Source: Solirubrobacterales bacterium (lineage in GTDB: Bacteria > Actinomycetota > Thermoleophilia > Solirubrobacterales > Solirubrobacteraceae). From it: 64,000 nucleotides of DNA. Positions within the stretch are counted from its first letter, which is position 1. Each line of letters opens with the position of its first letter. The notes beneath the pieces are model-generated. The model made no database searches and was not told where the DNA came from. It saw only the letters and a list, made by a program, of their open reading frames with translations. The DNA lies in NCBI GenBank assembly GCA_027306855.1, contig DAHUYZ010000003.1, positions 1 to 64,000 on the forward strand, read 5' to 3'. The translations under genes were made by a program, and so were the position numbers. Of this stretch, positions 8,732 through 20,046 are shown in pieces.

Positions 8732-10831
8732 ATGCGACGCCGCCACCGCATCCCCACATTGCCCAGGCGCCCCGGGCCCAAGCGCGTCCTGATCCTCTCA
8801 GCCGACGTCGGTGAGGGCCACGCCGCGGCCGCGCGGGCGCTCGCGCACCAGATCGAGACGTCCCCAGAGCCGGCCGTGGTCACGGTGATCGACGGGCTTG
8901 CCGCGATGGGCCCCCTGCTCCAACCGGTCGTCGAGGACGGCTACCGCGTGCAGCTGCGCTTCTTCCCTTGGACCTACAGCATCGTCTACTCGCTGCTCGA
9001 GCGGGTCGCGCCCGTCAGGGCGCTGGCGCGCAGGCTGCTATGCCTGTTCGGCTCGCGCCCACTCGCGCGCCGGATCGCCGAGCACGAGCCCGACGTGATC
9101 GTATCCACGTATCCGGCCGTCACAGTCGTGCTCGCGCGCCTGCGGCGCACCGGGATCGTGCACTGTCCGACCGTCGCGACGATCACCGACCTGACCGGCC
9201 TGTTCTTCTGGGCGCAGCCGGGGATCGACACGCATCTGGTCATGTACGGGGAGTCACTGCCTTCGGTGGAGCGCATCGCGGGCACCGGCAGCGCGAGGCT
9301 CGTGCGCCCGTTGATCTCCGCCGAGTTCTTGGAGCAACGCTCCCAGCTCGACGCGCGCCGGGAGCTCGGGCTGCCGGACTATGGGCGTATGGTCGTCGTC
9401 TCGGGTGGCGGCTGGGGCGTCGGCGACATAGAGGGGGCCGTTCGCGAGCTCGAGCGGATCGAAGACGTGACGAGCATCGTCTGCTTGGCGGGCCGCAACG
9501 AGCAACTGGGCGAGCGGTTGCGCCAGGACTTCTCCCGCGAGCCGCGCGTACACGTGTACGGGTTCACCGAACGCATGCCCGAGATCCTTGCCGCCGCCGA
9601 TGCGCTTGTGCACTCGACGGGAGGCGTGACCTGCCTGGAGGCGAAGGCGACGGGAACGCCGGTCGTCTCATACGGCCTGCCCGTCGGTCACGCGCGGCTG
9701 AACACACGCGCGATGGCCGATCTCGGCCTGCTGCGCCTTGCAAACGACATCCGCGAGCTGCGCGAGCACGTGCAAGACGCCTTCCGCGAAGCACATGAGA
9801 GACATATCGCCGCCGAGCACCCGCCGCAGGGCCTGCTCGCCGTCGCGGGCGAGGAGTCGCTCGCCGGCATCGCGCTCGCCGAGCCCGTCGAGAAGGCAGG
9901 CGGCCAGGAGCGCGATCTGCTCGGTACGGGGGAACGCGACCTGTCCGGCGCGGGGGAGCTCGATCCGGCTGCCGCTGCGCTCGTGCTCGACGCGCCCCGC
10001 CGGGTGAGCCCGATCCCGCTGTGGCGCCTGCGTCTGATCGCATTCGTCACGCAGTTCGTTCTGCTGCTCGGAGTCGGCACTTGGCTGATGTCGACCGACG
10101 AGGTGACGGCTGTGGCCGGCGTGATCCTGCACGTGCATCCGTTGCAGCGGGTGGAAACGCACAGTCCCGACATCGGCCTCGTCATACGCACGCCGGCCGG
10201 CGATGTTCCGACTCTCGCACAGGAGCTCGCGCGCACGGGGATCCACGCGTCATTCGCGGACGGCGGCGCTCACTCCTACACGACGATCGCCGATCTGCGC
10301 GCGCTGAGCGATGAACTGCTGCCAGAGATGCCGCACTCAGGCTCGCCACTGCGCTGGATCCGAACACGCGGCGCGCTCGGCGCCCAGGCGCACGCGCTTG
10401 GGCTGCACCATCGCTTCTACTTCTTGCAGCCGACCGGCGGCTTGACCGTGGGCCAGCTCGTGCTGGCCCGCACGGCGGGCGCCACCCCCGTCTCAGGCGC
10501 CTTCTCGCTGAACGCGGACGGACCTTTGCCTCAACGCCACGTGCGCGCGGGCGATGTCCTGATCGTCTCGGCCGACGGCTCCGCTGCCTCTCTCGCGGGC
10601 ATCGAGCGGCTCGTGTCGTGGCTGCGCTCGCTCGGCCTGTCGGTCGAGTCGTTGGAGTCGCTTGTGCGCTCGCCTCCCACCAGCGCCAACAGCAACGGTG
10701 AGCGCGCGAGAAACGCGGCGCCGACGATGAGCACGGCGATCGAAAGGGCAAGCGGCCCCCCATTGAGGGGCGTGTCCGTGAAGCGTTCGCCCAGCAGCAC
10801 CGGCGCAAGCACGATCGGAACCACCGTCTGA
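8732..10831 (+). CDS. MGDG-synthase-like glycosyltransferase fused to a degenerate deacetylase-like domain
   Basis: Residues ~18-400 form a GT28/MGDG synthase-type glycosyltransferase: the acceptor domain has [18 protein letters not shown] (SADVGEGH at 23-30) and the donor domain has [12 protein letters not shown] and [19 protein letters not shown]. Such enzymes glycosylate diacylglycerol with a UDP-sugar. A transmembrane helix follows near residues 433-452, then a ~190-residue domain ([19 protein letters not shown]... to [15 protein letters not shown]) that looks like a NodB fold lacking the catalytic Asp and His motifs. The final ~50 residues are Ser/Arg-rich and antisense to the DMT gene. 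ATG 8732 was chosen because residues before it lack domain similarity. Confidence 0.82.
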   Translation: MRRRHRIPTLPRRPGPKRVLILSADVGEGHAAAARALAHQIETSPEPAVVTVIDGLAAMGPLLQPVVEDGYRVQLRFFPWTYSIVYSLLERVAPVRALARRLLCLFGSRPLARRIAEHEPDVIVSTYPAVTVVLARLRRTGIVHCPTVATITDLTGLFFWAQPGIDTHLVMYGESLPSVERIAGTGSARLVRPLISAEFLEQRSQLDARRELGLPDYGRMVVVSGGGWGVGDIEGAVRELERIEDVTSIVCLAGRNEQLGERLRQDFSREPRVHVYGFTERMPEILAAADALVHSTGGVTCLEAKATGTPVVSYGLPVGHARLNTRAMADLGLLRLANDIRELREHVQDAFREAHERHIAAEHPPQGLLAVAGEESLAGIALAEPVEKAGGQERDLLGTGERDLSGAGELDPAAAALVLDAPRRVSPIPLWRLRLIAFVTQFVLLLGVGTWLMSTDEVTAVAGVILHVHPLQRVETHSPDIGLVIRTPAGDVPTLAQELARTGIHASFADGGAHSYTTIADLRALSDELLPEMPHSGSPLRWIRTRGALGAQAHALGLHHRFYFLQPTGGLTVGQLVLARTAGATPVSGAFSLNADGPLPQRHVRAGDVLIVSADGSAASLAGIERLVSWLRSLGLSVESLESLVRSPPTSANSNGERARNAAPTMSTAIERASGPPLRGVSVKRSPSSTGASTIGTTV

Positions 10832-11523
10832 GTTACGAACACGACGGGTGCGACGAGGATCGCGGGCCTCGTCTGGAGCGCACTCATCTCGCTCAGCGCG
10901 CCGACCGCGGAGGCTACGGCGGTCGAGAGCGCCCAGGCGGTTGCGACCGTCAGGTGATGTGTGTGCAGGTCGTCGGAGGCTAGCTTCGTCGCTACGCCGC
11001 TCCACCCGAACGCCAGACCCGCGCCGATCATCGTGAGCGACGGGGCCGGGCGGCGCACCACGCTGATCACGTATGGAGTCAGCGCGAGGATGCCGAGCCC
11101 GATCAGCGTGAACATGATGACCTCGTCGCCGACATGGGTGGTCGTGTGCGGCGGCGCGCACAGCGCCGCGCCGAGCATTCCGAGCACGATCGCGCTGACC
11201 GCTATGTGCTCGCGCCGGCCCGCATGCTCGTTCAGCATGCGCCGGCCGACGTACAGGAGCACGAGCAGGCCCGCCGCAAGCGCGGGCTGGACCACGACGA
11301 GCGGCGCAAGCAAAAGGGCCACCACCTGGAGTGGGAAGCCGAGGATCGACAGGCCTGTTCCCGCGAGGAAGCGCGCCCGTTTGAGCAGGTTGCGCGCGAG
11401 CGCGACGCGCAGGTGCTCGCTGTGGGGAGCCCGCTTGGCGTCCATCGCCTGCAGCGCGACCCCTAGGCTGTACAGCGTCGACGCGCCGATCGCGGCGACG
11501 ATTCCCAGGATGAGATCGAGCAT
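10531..11523 (-). CDS. DMT/EamA-superfamily membrane protein
   Basis: About nine to ten hydrophobic helices with the DMT-superfamily layout: [20 protein letters not shown] at the N-terminus, a conserved PLVVVQPAL segment, and a second half ending [13 protein letters not shown], the usual last-helix signature. Substrate unknown. The membrane part ends around residue 285 (LLLALVGGE); the remaining ~45 Ser/Arg-rich residues are antisense to the 3' end of the convergent glycosyltransferase. Its ATG is read from the same CATG (11521-11524) that supplies the ATG of the divergent deacetylase gene. Confidence 0.82.
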   Translation of the reverse strand: MLDLILGIVAAIGASTLYSLGVALQAMDAKRAPHSEHLRVALARNLLKRARFLAGTGLSILGFPLQVVALLLAPLVVVQPALAAGLLVLLYVGRRMLNEHAGRREHIAVSAIVLGMLGAALCAPPHTTTHVGDEVIMFTLIGLGILALTPYVISVVRRPAPSLTMIGAGLAFGWSGVATKLASDDLHTHHLTVATAWALSTAVASAVGALSEMSALQTRPAILVAPVVFVTQTVVPIVLAPVLLGERFTDTPLNGGPLALSIAVLIVGAAFLARSPLLLALVGGERTSDSNDSTDRPSERSHDTSRSMPAREAAEPSAETIRTSPARTWR

Positions 11524-12286
11524 GGGTCCAAACGATCATCGCAGCACCGGCCGTCGAGCACCCTTCGCGATGCGCGCTACGGGGACTGTCGCGATGGCGG
11601 GATATGTGCTGCCGGCCCTCGCCAGCCCGCGGCCCGGCTGGGTCCCGCACTCGCCCGAGCCGATCTGGCGCGCGCTGAGAGAACCCCTGGGGGTCGAGGA
11701 TCACACCGTCGGCCGCGAAGGCTATGCGCTCACCTTCGACGACGGTCCCCATGCGCAGGGGACCCCGGCGGTGCTAGAGATTCTTGCCGGCAGGAACGTC
11801 AAAGCAACGTTCTTTCTCGTCGGCGAGCAGGTTCTGCGCAACCCGGCTCTCGCGGCCGAGATTGTCGCGGCGGGCCACGCAGTCGGGCTGCACTGCCACC
11901 GCCATCGCAACCTGCTGCGCCTCGCTCCGTGGCAGGTCCGTGAGGACATCGCACGCGCCTGCGCGGCTATCGAGCAGGCGACGGGTGTCTTCCCCGGCCT
12001 TTACCGGCCACCGTACGGCATCCTCAACGCGACGGCCCTTCGTGTTGCGCGGCGTGAAGGCTGGCGCACCATCTTGTGGTCGCACTGGGGTCGTGACTGG
12101 GAGGCCCGCGCCACGTTCGAGTCGATTGCGACGCGTGTGACCGACGGCGCGGGGGCGGGCGCCGTGCTGCTGCTGCACGACGCAGACGACTACAGCGCGC
12201 CCGGATCGTGGCGGCGGACTGCGCAGGCTCTGCCGCGCGTGCTCGACGTGCTCGCCGAGCGCGGCCTGGAGGCGGTGGCGCCGTGA
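11522..12286 (+). CDS. Polysaccharide deacetylase (NodB domain)
   Basis: Carbohydrate esterase family 4 enzyme that removes N-acetyl groups from a glycan such as peptidoglycan or a glycolipid. Motif 1 TFDDGP is at residues 71-76, the zinc-binding histidines are in GLHCHRHRNLL near 122-132, motif 3 is YRPPYG near 162, and the C-terminal LLLHD motif is present. A short hydrophobic stretch (TVAMAGYVLPALA) may be a signal anchor. Start candidates are ATG 11522, 11570 and 11594; the last has a GGGGA site 8 nt upstream. I give the longest. It overlaps the next gene by 4 bp (GTGA). Confidence 0.9.
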   Translation: MGPNDHRSTGRRAPFAMRATGTVAMAGYVLPALASPRPGWVPHSPEPIWRALREPLGVEDHTVGREGYALTFDDGPHAQGTPAVLEILAGRNVKATFFLVGEQVLRNPALAAEIVAAGHAVGLHCHRHRNLLRLAPWQVREDIARACAAIEQATGVFPGLYRPPYGILNATALRVARREGWRTILWSHWGRDWEARATFESIATRVTDGAGAGAVLLLHDADDYSAPGSWRRTAQALPRVLDVLAERGLEAVAP

Positions 12287-13149
12287 ATCAGGCCGTGCGG
12301 GAGATTGGCCCCGCGAAGGGTGGCCTCGAGTCTGCGGGCTCGGCGAAGGGCGATCTGGAGTCTGTGGACCTCGGCAAGCGCGCGCGCTGGTGGGTCGAGC
12401 TGCTCGTGATCGGCTGGCTTACGGCCCTGTACGACACGATCACGAACCTCGCGCCTATGCGCGCAGCCGCCGCGATGGCGCACGGGCGCGAGGTCCTGAG
12501 CGTCGAGCGAACGCTTGGCGTCTCGCCGGAGCTGAGCCTCAACCGCTGGCTCGCCCACCACCAGACACTCGGGTCGATCGGCTCCTACTACTACGACAAC
12601 GCGCACTTCATCGTCACGTTTGGGCTGCTCGGCTGGCTGTGGTGGAGGCGCGCCGACATCTATCGTCCGCTGCGCAGCTCGCTGGTGGCGATCAACCTGA
12701 TCGGCCTGGCTGTGTTCTGGCTATACCCGACCGCGCCGCCGAGGATGCTGGGTCTTGGCTTCACCGACGTGGTCGCGGCGTCGCACACGTTCGGCTCGTG
12801 GCACACCGGGAGCCTGGCCGCCGACGCCGACCAGTTCGGGGCCATGCCATCGCTGCACATAGCGTGGGCGGTGTGGTGCGGGATCGTGCTGTGGTGGATC
12901 TCCTCGCGTCGCTGGGTGCGCGTGGCCGGCGTTGCCTACCCGCTGCTCACCGCGCTCGCGGTGGTGGCTACGGGCAACCACTACGTGCTCGATCTGGTGG
13001 CGGGAGTCCTCACCGCGGTGATCGCCACTGCGCTTGTCTGGGCCTCCTCGTGGGCACGCAGGCGACTTGGCCCCGTAGCGCATGTCACAAAGTTGTTACG
13101 AAGTCGCAGAACCGGTAGACTCGCGGCGGCTTCCGAGGACGCGCTCTGA
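12283..13149 (+). CDS. PAP2-superfamily membrane protein (AUR1/inositolphosphoceramide-synthase-like)
   Basis: Polytopic protein of 288 residues with AUR1/PAP2 motifs: WLYPTAPPRML, AMPSLHIAW near residue 190 and GNHYVLDLVAG, whose histidines form the phosphotransferase/phosphatase site. It could move or remove a lipid-bound phosphate head group. GTG 12283 overlaps the preceding TGA, with GGAGG about 10 nt upstream; the longer frame from 12208 adds only Arg/Ala-rich sequence. Coupling to the deacetylase suggests a role in the same envelope glycolipid pathway. Confidence 0.82.
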   Translation: MNQAVREIGPAKGGLESAGSAKGDLESVDLGKRARWWVELLVIGWLTALYDTITNLAPMRAAAAMAHGREVLSVERTLGVSPELSLNRWLAHHQTLGSIGSYYYDNAHFIVTFGLLGWLWWRRADIYRPLRSSLVAINLIGLAVFWLYPTAPPRMLGLGFTDVVAASHTFGSWHTGSLAADADQFGAMPSLHIAWAVWCGIVLWWISSRRWVRVAGVAYPLLTALAVVATGNHYVLDLVAGVLTAVIATALVWASSWARRRLGPVAHVTKLLRSRRTGRLAAASEDAL

Positions 13150-13169
13150 GGGCCCACAAATCAATTTCT

Positions 13170-13195
13170 GACGGTCTGGATGCACTCAGACCGTC
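13170..13195 (+). terminator. Inverted repeat after the PAP2-family gene
   Basis: A perfect 9-bp stem (GACGGTCTG / CAGACCGTC) with an 8-nt loop, 20 bp after the stop. No T-run follows, so it is a GC-type terminator or mRNA-stabilising hairpin at best. It separates the envelope block from the ATP synthase operon. Confidence 0.5.
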
Positions 13196-13284
13196 ATCTG
13201 TTGAGTTGCGAGACCTAATCGAAGCAGAGGGGTCCGGCGCGCGCTGCGTCCGGGCTTTCGCGTCTGTAGGGTGCCCCGCACACC

Positions 13285-13677
13285 ATGCTCACATCTGTTC
13301 GCTATCTCGACCTGATCCTGGTCATGCTCGCGCTGCCGGTCTTTCTGGCGGCGGGCCTGCCGCTTGCCGGGTGGGGGGTCGGCGGTGGAGTGTGGGCGGC
13401 GCAGCGGGCGCTCCAGATCTCGCTCGATCGCAAGGCCCAAGCGTCGACCGATCCTCGGACCGTAGTCGGCGTGCTCGCCGCCTCGATGATCGGGCGTGGC
13501 TGGATCGTGGCGCTCGCGGTCTTCCTCGTCGGCCTGACCGACAACGAGGCGGGACTTGCCGCCGCGGTGCTCGTCGTCGCGCTGTTCACCGTCTACTTCA
13601 CGGTCAAGATGGTGTTGCGGCCCTTTGATGTCTCCCCCACGACTGGGGCCTCCCACGTCAAGGGTGCGGCGCAATGA
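13285..13677 (+). CDS. Small membrane protein in the AtpI position
   Basis: A 130-residue protein with four likely transmembrane segments (LDLILVMLALPVFLAAGLPL, the Gly-rich segment near 30-40, MIGRGWIVALAVFLVGL, AAAVLVVALFTVYFTV). I do not recognise a catalytic motif. It precedes atpB and overlaps it by 4 bp, the place usually held by AtpI or another ATP synthase accessory protein, so a role in c-ring assembly is a positional inference. A TAGGGT box lies 12 nt before the ATG, slightly further than in other genes here. Confidence 0.75.
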   Translation: MLTSVRYLDLILVMLALPVFLAAGLPLAGWGVGGGVWAAQRALQISLDRKAQASTDPRTVVGVLAASMIGRGWIVALAVFLVGLTDNEAGLAAAVLVVALFTVYFTVKMVLRPFDVSPTTGASHVKGAAQ

Positions 13678-14591
13678 GCACCCGAGCAAAGGGTCTTCTG
13701 GCGGGCGGGGTGCTGCTCGCGCTGGTCGTCGGCCTGTTCGCGCTGACCGGCTCGCACGGCATGAACACCGAGTACCAGCCCCAGAACGAGTTCAAGCTCG
13801 ATGACTGGGTCGCGATCCACGTCGGCGGCCTAAACGTTTCGATCAACAAGGCGGTGCTCTACCTGTTCCTCGCCGCCGGGCTGACGGCCGCGACGATGAG
13901 CTATGTGGCGCGCCGGATGCAGCAGCGCCCCAATCTCGTCCAGACGGCGGTCGAGGTGATCTGGGGCGTGATGCGCGACAACATCACCGGCCCCAACAAC
14001 ATCGATCGCGAGATGGCGATCAAGTGGTTCCCGTTCATCGGCGCCCTGTTCCTGTTCATCCTCTACTCGAACGTGATCGGCTACCTGCCCCTGCCGGTCA
14101 ACAGCGGCGAGACGTTCGACCTGTTCGGCGCCCACATCCCTGCCTTCCAGATCTACGCGGCGACGGCCAACATATCGGTGACGCTCGTCCTGTCCCTGAT
14201 GGTCTGGTTCAGCTACCACGCGGTCGGCATCAGGAGCAAGGGCCTGCGCAGGTATCTGAAGAGCTGGCTTCCCGCCGGCATGGACGAGGTGCCCGCCAAA
14301 GCGTTCATGGTGCCTTTCGTGTTCGGGATCGAGACGATCTCGCATTTCGTGCGGATCATCTCGCTGTCGGTGCGGTTGTTCGCGAACATGCTCGCCGGCC
14401 ACCTCTTGATCCTGTTCATGGGCGGCGGTCTCGTCGTGCTCGTCGGCGTCGCCGCGCTCGGCCCGGTCACGCTGATCGTGGCGACCCTGTTTTTCATCTT
14501 CGAGCTCGTCCTGATCGCGGGACTGCAGGCGTTCATCTTCGCCACCCTGACGGCCATCTACCTCGGCGGCGCGGTCGCCGAGTCGCATTGA
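13674..14591 (+). CDS. atpB: F1Fo ATP synthase subunit a
   Basis: Membrane subunit providing the proton half-channels next to the c-ring. The essential Arg is in ISLSVRLFANMLAGH near residue 232, and the last helices carry GLQAFIFATLTAIYL. At 305 residues it has a longer N-terminus than the E. coli protein, with one hydrophobic segment at residues 8-22. It starts on ATGA overlapping the upstream gene and opens the canonical order a-c-b-delta-alpha-gamma-beta-epsilon. Confidence 0.97.
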   Translation: MSTRAKGLLAGGVLLALVVGLFALTGSHGMNTEYQPQNEFKLDDWVAIHVGGLNVSINKAVLYLFLAAGLTAATMSYVARRMQQRPNLVQTAVEVIWGVMRDNITGPNNIDREMAIKWFPFIGALFLFILYSNVIGYLPLPVNSGETFDLFGAHIPAFQIYAATANISVTLVLSLMVWFSYHAVGIRSKGLRRYLKSWLPAGMDEVPAKAFMVPFVFGIETISHFVRIISLSVRLFANMLAGHLLILFMGGGLVVLVGVAALGPVTLIVATLFFIFELVLIAGLQAFIFATLTAIYLGGAVAESH

Positions 14592-14619
14592 ACTTGTCGA
14601 TCATCAACAAGGAGCGTTC

Positions 14620-14886
14620 GTGCATCCCCTAATCGCAGCAACAGAAGCCAGTGCCGAAATGGCCAAGTCGATCAAGGCGATCGCCCTCGGCGTTGGCGCC
14701 GGTCTCGGCACCATCGGCCCGGGTGTGGGCGTCGGCTACATCTTCGGCAAGGTGATCGAGGCGATCACCCGCCAGCCCGAGATGCGCGACGAGATCACCT
14801 CGATCCAGTGGCTCGGGTTCGCCCTCACCGAGGCGATCGTGTTCTACGCGTTCATCTTCGGTCTGATCGCGTTCTTCCTCGGCTAG
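14620..14886 (+). CDS. atpE: F1Fo ATP synthase subunit c
   Basis: Two-helix hairpin proteolipid forming the rotor ring. The first helix has the Gly-rich GVGAGLGTIGPGVGVGYIFG, the polar loop is RQPEMRDE, and the ion-carrying carboxylate is Glu71 in FALTEAIVFYAF. The residues around Glu71 suggest a proton-type site, but this is inference. GTG start at 14620 with an AAGGAG site at 14609-14614. Its 88-residue length is normal. Confidence 0.97.
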   Translation: MHPLIAATEASAEMAKSIKAIALGVGAGLGTIGPGVGVGYIFGKVIEAITRQPEMRDEITSIQWLGFALTEAIVFYAFIFGLIAFFLG

Positions 14887-14926
14887 CCATGGCGCCGTCA
14901 ACCTCGAGCCCGCGCCTGGAGCGGCT

Positions 14927-15481
14927 ATGACATCCTCGGTCCTGGCCGCGTCCAATGGCGGCAACTTCCTCGTCTCACCCAACCTGGGCGTGATGATCTG
15001 GACGCTGATCGCGTTCGGGATCACGGTCGCGTTACTCGCAAAGCTGGTGTTCCCGCGCATCTCAGAGGCCCTGGCCAAGCGCCAGAAAGAAATCGAAGAG
15101 TCGATCGACTCGGCCCAGCGCACGCGCGAGGAAGCGCAGCAGTTGCTCGCCGAATACCGCGAGCGTCTCGCGCAGGCAAGGGCGCAGTCCGATGAGATCG
15201 TGAAGCGCGCCCGCCAGACGGCAGAGACGCACGAGCGCGAGGCCTCAGAGCACGCGCGCCAGCTGGCAACGGAGGCGTCGGCTCGCGCGGCCAGGGACAT
15301 CGAGGCGGCGACGGCACGGGCGCTGCAGGAACTGCGCTCGGAGGTCGCCGACCTGACGGTGCTCGCGACCGAAAAGGTCACGCGCAAGACGCTCGACAGC
15401 GCCGATCAGAGGCGCCTCGTGGAGGAGGCTCTGAGCGAGCTCGATTTCTCCGGCGTCGCCTCGGAGGCAAGCAACAACTAG
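14927..15481 (+). CDS. atpF: F1Fo ATP synthase subunit b
   Basis: Peripheral stalk subunit of 184 residues. One N-terminal transmembrane helix (GVMIWTLIAFGITVALLAKLVF) is followed by a long charged coiled coil (RQKEIEESIDSAQRTREEAQQ...) that reaches the top of F1. It follows atpE by 40 bp and precedes atpH by 4 bp. The single-gene arrangement means a homodimeric stalk is likely. Confidence 0.95.
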   Translation: MTSSVLAASNGGNFLVSPNLGVMIWTLIAFGITVALLAKLVFPRISEALAKRQKEIEESIDSAQRTREEAQQLLAEYRERLAQARAQSDEIVKRARQTAETHEREASEHARQLATEASARAARDIEAATARALQELRSEVADLTVLATEKVTRKTLDSADQRRLVEEALSELDFSGVASEASNN

Positions 15482-15485
15482 CGCG

Positions 15486-16022
15486 ATGGAGGAGCTGGCT
15501 CAGGTATATGCACGCTCGCTGTTCGCCCTCGCGCGCGAGCAGGACAAGCTCGATCTGCTCCGCGAGCAGCTCGGGCAGTTCGCGGATGCGCTCTCAGAGA
15601 GCCGCGACCTGCAGCTGTTCTTCTTCTCGCCCTACTTCTCGACCAAGGAGAAGCAGGCGGCGCTCGATCGGGTGCTCGACGGGGCGGACGAGCGTCTGCT
15701 GAGCTTCTTGAGCCTCATGATCGAGAACCATCGCATGCCGGCGATCCTGCGCGTTCGCCGTGCGTACGACCGCATGTGGGAGCAGGAGCGCAAGCTGCTG
15801 CCGGTCGTTCTCACGAGCGCGGTGGAGCTCGACGAGACGACCACCGACAGCCTGGGCGAGCAGATCGGCAAGCGCACCGGGCGCACCGTGGAGCTGACCA
15901 AGCGCGTCGACCCAGCCATCCTGGGTGGCGTGATCGTGCAGGTGGGCAACTCGATCCTCGACGCCTCAATCCGTAATCGACTGGAGCATCTGCGCAGGCA
16001 GGTTGCCCAAGGAGCTTCATAA
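15486..16022 (+). CDS. atpH: F1Fo ATP synthase subunit delta
   Basis: Connects the b stalk to the crown of F1. The 178-residue protein begins [15 protein letters not shown], the usual helical start, and ends with the conserved [21 protein letters not shown] segment. It is encoded between atpF and atpA with gaps of 4 and 5 bp. Confidence 0.95.
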   Translation: MEELAQVYARSLFALAREQDKLDLLREQLGQFADALSESRDLQLFFFSPYFSTKEKQAALDRVLDGADERLLSFLSLMIENHRMPAILRVRRAYDRMWEQERKLLPVVLTSAVELDETTTDSLGEQIGKRTGRTVELTKRVDPAILGGVIVQVGNSILDASIRNRLEHLRRQVAQGAS

Positions 16023-16027
16023 CAGAC

Positions 16028-17581
16028 ATGCAGATCAAGCCAGACGAGATCACAAGCATCCTCAAGAGCCGCATCGAGGGGCTCGGCGCGGGCGAGGCGC
16101 AGCTGACGGAGGTCGGCACCGTGCTGTCGGTGGCCGACGGCATCGCCCGGCTCCATGGCCTCGAGAACTGCATGAGCTTCGAGATGCTCGACCTGCCCCA
16201 CGGCGTGACGGGGCTGGCGCTGAACCTCGAGTCCGACAACGTCGGCGCGGTGCTGTTCGGCGAGTGGGAGCGCATCGCTGAGGGCGACACGGTCAAGCGC
16301 ACCGGCCGGCTGCTGGAGATTCCCGTCGGCGAGGCTCTGCTCGGGCGAATCGTCGACCCGCTCGGCCGTCCTCTGGACGGCAAGGGCGAGGTGAACACCA
16401 CCGAGACACGCCCCGCCGAGTTCAAGGCCCCCGGCGTGGTGCAGCGCCAGAAAGTCAAGGAGCCGATGCAGACCGGCCTGAAGGCGATCGACGCGATGAT
16501 CCCGATCGGAAGGGGTCAGCGAGAGCTGATCATCGGCGATCGCCAGACGGGCAAGACGGCGATCGCGCTCGACACGATCATCAACAATCGCGACACGGGC
16601 GTCGTGTCGGTGTACGTGGCGATCGGCCAGCGCATGTCGACGGTCGTCGCCCTCGCTCAGACGCTCGACGAAGCGGGTGCGCTCGACAACACGATCATCG
16701 TCGCCGCCTCCGCCGACGAGGCCGCGCCGATCAAGTTCATGGCCCCTTATGCGGGCTGTGCGATGGGCGAGCACTTCCTTTACAACGGCCGCCATGCGCT
16801 GTGCGTGTACGACGACCTGACCAAGCACGCCTACGCCTACCGGCAGATGTCGCTGCTGCTGCGCCGTCCGCCCGGCCGCGAGGCCTATCCGGGCGACGTC
16901 TTCTACCTGCACTCTCGTCTGCTGGAGCGCGCGGTGAAGCTCAACGACGATCTCGGCGCCGGGTCGCTGACGGCGCTGCCGGTGATCGAGACGCAGGCGG
17001 GCGACGTGTCCGCGTATATCCCCACGAACGTGATCTCGATCACCGACGGTCAGATCTTCCTGGAGCCTAAGCTGTTCAACTCGGGCGTGCGCCCGGCGAT
17101 CAACGTGGGCATCTCGGTGTCCAGGGTGGGCGGCGACGCTCAGATCGCCCCGATGAAGAAGGTCTCGGGCCGAATCAAGCTCGAGCTCTCCCAGTACCGC
17201 GACCTCGAGGCGTTCGCGCAGTTCGGCTCGGACCTCGACGCCGACACGCAGCGCACGCTCGCGCGCGGTGAACGGATTGTGAAGACGCTCAACCAGGGCG
17301 AGCGCCAGCCGCTGCCGGTGGAGGACCAGGTCATCCAGATATACGCAGCCACGAGCGGCTTTCTCGACAGGATCAACGCCGATCGCGTCCCCAAGTTCTT
17401 GCTGGAGCTGACCGAACGCTGCCACTCCCAGTACGCCGACCTTCGCGCCAAGATCGCGGGCGGAGATTGGTCGGATGAGGTTCAGAAGGGCGTGCACGAT
17501 GCGGTCGAGGCGTTCGCGAGCGACTTCGGCTATGACCTCGACGAGGAGGGCCAGCCCCTCGAGGAGACGATCGCGGCTTAG
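16028..17581 (+). CDS. atpA: F1Fo ATP synthase subunit alpha
   Basis: Non-catalytic nucleotide-binding subunit of the F1 hexamer. Walker A GDRQTGKT is at residues 170-177, and the signature [14 protein letters not shown] is present near residue 357. At 517 residues it has normal length. The start is ATG 16028, 5 bp after atpH. A long antisense open frame across this gene is a codon-bias shadow. Confidence 0.98.
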   Translation: MQIKPDEITSILKSRIEGLGAGEAQLTEVGTVLSVADGIARLHGLENCMSFEMLDLPHGVTGLALNLESDNVGAVLFGEWERIAEGDTVKRTGRLLEIPVGEALLGRIVDPLGRPLDGKGEVNTTETRPAEFKAPGVVQRQKVKEPMQTGLKAIDAMIPIGRGQRELIIGDRQTGKTAIALDTIINNRDTGVVSVYVAIGQRMSTVVALAQTLDEAGALDNTIIVAASADEAAPIKFMAPYAGCAMGEHFLYNGRHALCVYDDLTKHAYAYRQMSLLLRRPPGREAYPGDVFYLHSRLLERAVKLNDDLGAGSLTALPVIETQAGDVSAYIPTNVISITDGQIFLEPKLFNSGVRPAINVGISVSRVGGDAQIAPMKKVSGRIKLELSQYRDLEAFAQFGSDLDADTQRTLARGERIVKTLNQGERQPLPVEDQVIQIYAATSGFLDRINADRVPKFLLELTERCHSQYADLRAKIAGGDWSDEVQKGVHDAVEAFASDFGYDLDEEGQPLEETIAA

Positions 17582-17583
17582 TC

Positions 17584-18504
17584 ATGGCCTCCCAGCGCGA
17601 CGTAAAGAACCGGATCGCTTCGGTCAAGAACATCCAGAAGATCACCAGGGCGATGGAGATGGTGGCGGCTGCCCGCCTGCGCAGGGCCGAGCAGCGGATA
17701 TCAAAGCTGCGTCCTTACGCGGAAGCGATCAGGCGGATGACCTACCAGGCCGCCCAGGCGGCCGGCGCCGAGGCCTCCTCGTTCCCGCTGCTGCGTGAGC
17801 ACGACGAGGTCAAGAACGTCGGCCTGCTGCTCATCACCGGCGATCGCGGCCTGGCGGGAGCGTTCAACTCTCAGATCATCAGGGCGGGCATGCGCGCCGG
17901 GGCGGAGATGGGCGACGAAGGCCTGGAGCCGGCCTGGTACGCGACCGGACGGCGCGGGGTCTCATCGCTGACGTTCAGGGGCCGTGAGCTGAGCGGCAGC
18001 TACACCGGCTTCGCCGACAAGCCGAGCTATGCCGACGCGAGAGGGATCGCCGACGATCTGATGAGCGCCTACGTCGACGGCAAGCTCGACAGGGTCGACA
18101 TCCTCTACAACGCGTATGTCTCGCCGCTCACCCAGCACGTGACCAGGGAGACGCTCCTGCCGCTATCCGCGCCGGTGCTCGAGGGCGCGAGCGCGATGGG
18201 CGGGCCAGACGATGGGTCGGCGAGGGAGCAGTCGGACGGTCCGGCGCCGCTCGTCGAATACGAGCCGGGGCCCGAGGATCTGTTGCAGAGGCTCGTGCCG
18301 GACTACGTGGAGATCTCGATCTACCGCGCCCTGATCGAGTCCACCGCGGGCTTCTTCGGCGCGCAGATGACGGCGATGCGCAACGCGAGCGAGAACGCGG
18401 GGACGCTGATCGAGGAATACACGCTGCAGATGAACCGAGCCCGCCAGGCCGAGATCACGCAAGAGATCATGGAGGTCGTGGCGGGAGCCGAGGGATTGAC
18501 TTGA
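17584..18504 (+). CDS. atpG: F1Fo ATP synthase subunit gamma
   Basis: Central rotor shaft of F1. N-terminal coiled-coil half QRDVKNRIASVKNIQKITRA and C-terminal half ESTAGFFGAQMTAMRNASENA match the family, together with the Rossmann-like middle part (LLLITGDRGLAGAFN). At 306 residues it is slightly long because of an insert near residues 198-225 (GASAMGGPDDGSAREQ...), as in many actinobacteria. It follows atpA by 2 bp. Confidence 0.97.
   Translation: MASQRDVKNRIASVKNIQKITRAMEMVAAARLRRAEQRISKLRPYAEAIRRMTYQAAQAAGAEASSFPLLREHDEVKNVGLLLITGDRGLAGAFNSQIIRAGMRAGAEMGDEGLEPAWYATGRRGVSSLTFRGRELSGSYTGFADKPSYADARGIADDLMSAYVDGKLDRVDILYNAYVSPLTQHVTRETLLPLSAPVLEGASAMGGPDDGSAREQSDGPAPLVEYEPGPEDLLQRLVPDYVEISIYRALIESTAGFFGAQMTAMRNASENAGTLIEEYTLQMNRARQAEITQEIMEVVAGAEGLT

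Positions 18505-20045
<1,541 letters not shown>

Positions 20046-20046
<1 letters not shown>

Noticed and set aside
15632..17497. 621-codon open frame on the minus strand
   Set aside because: It lies antisense to atpH and atpA, which are certain; such long shadows are expected in GC-rich coding DNA and the sequence has no family-like motif.
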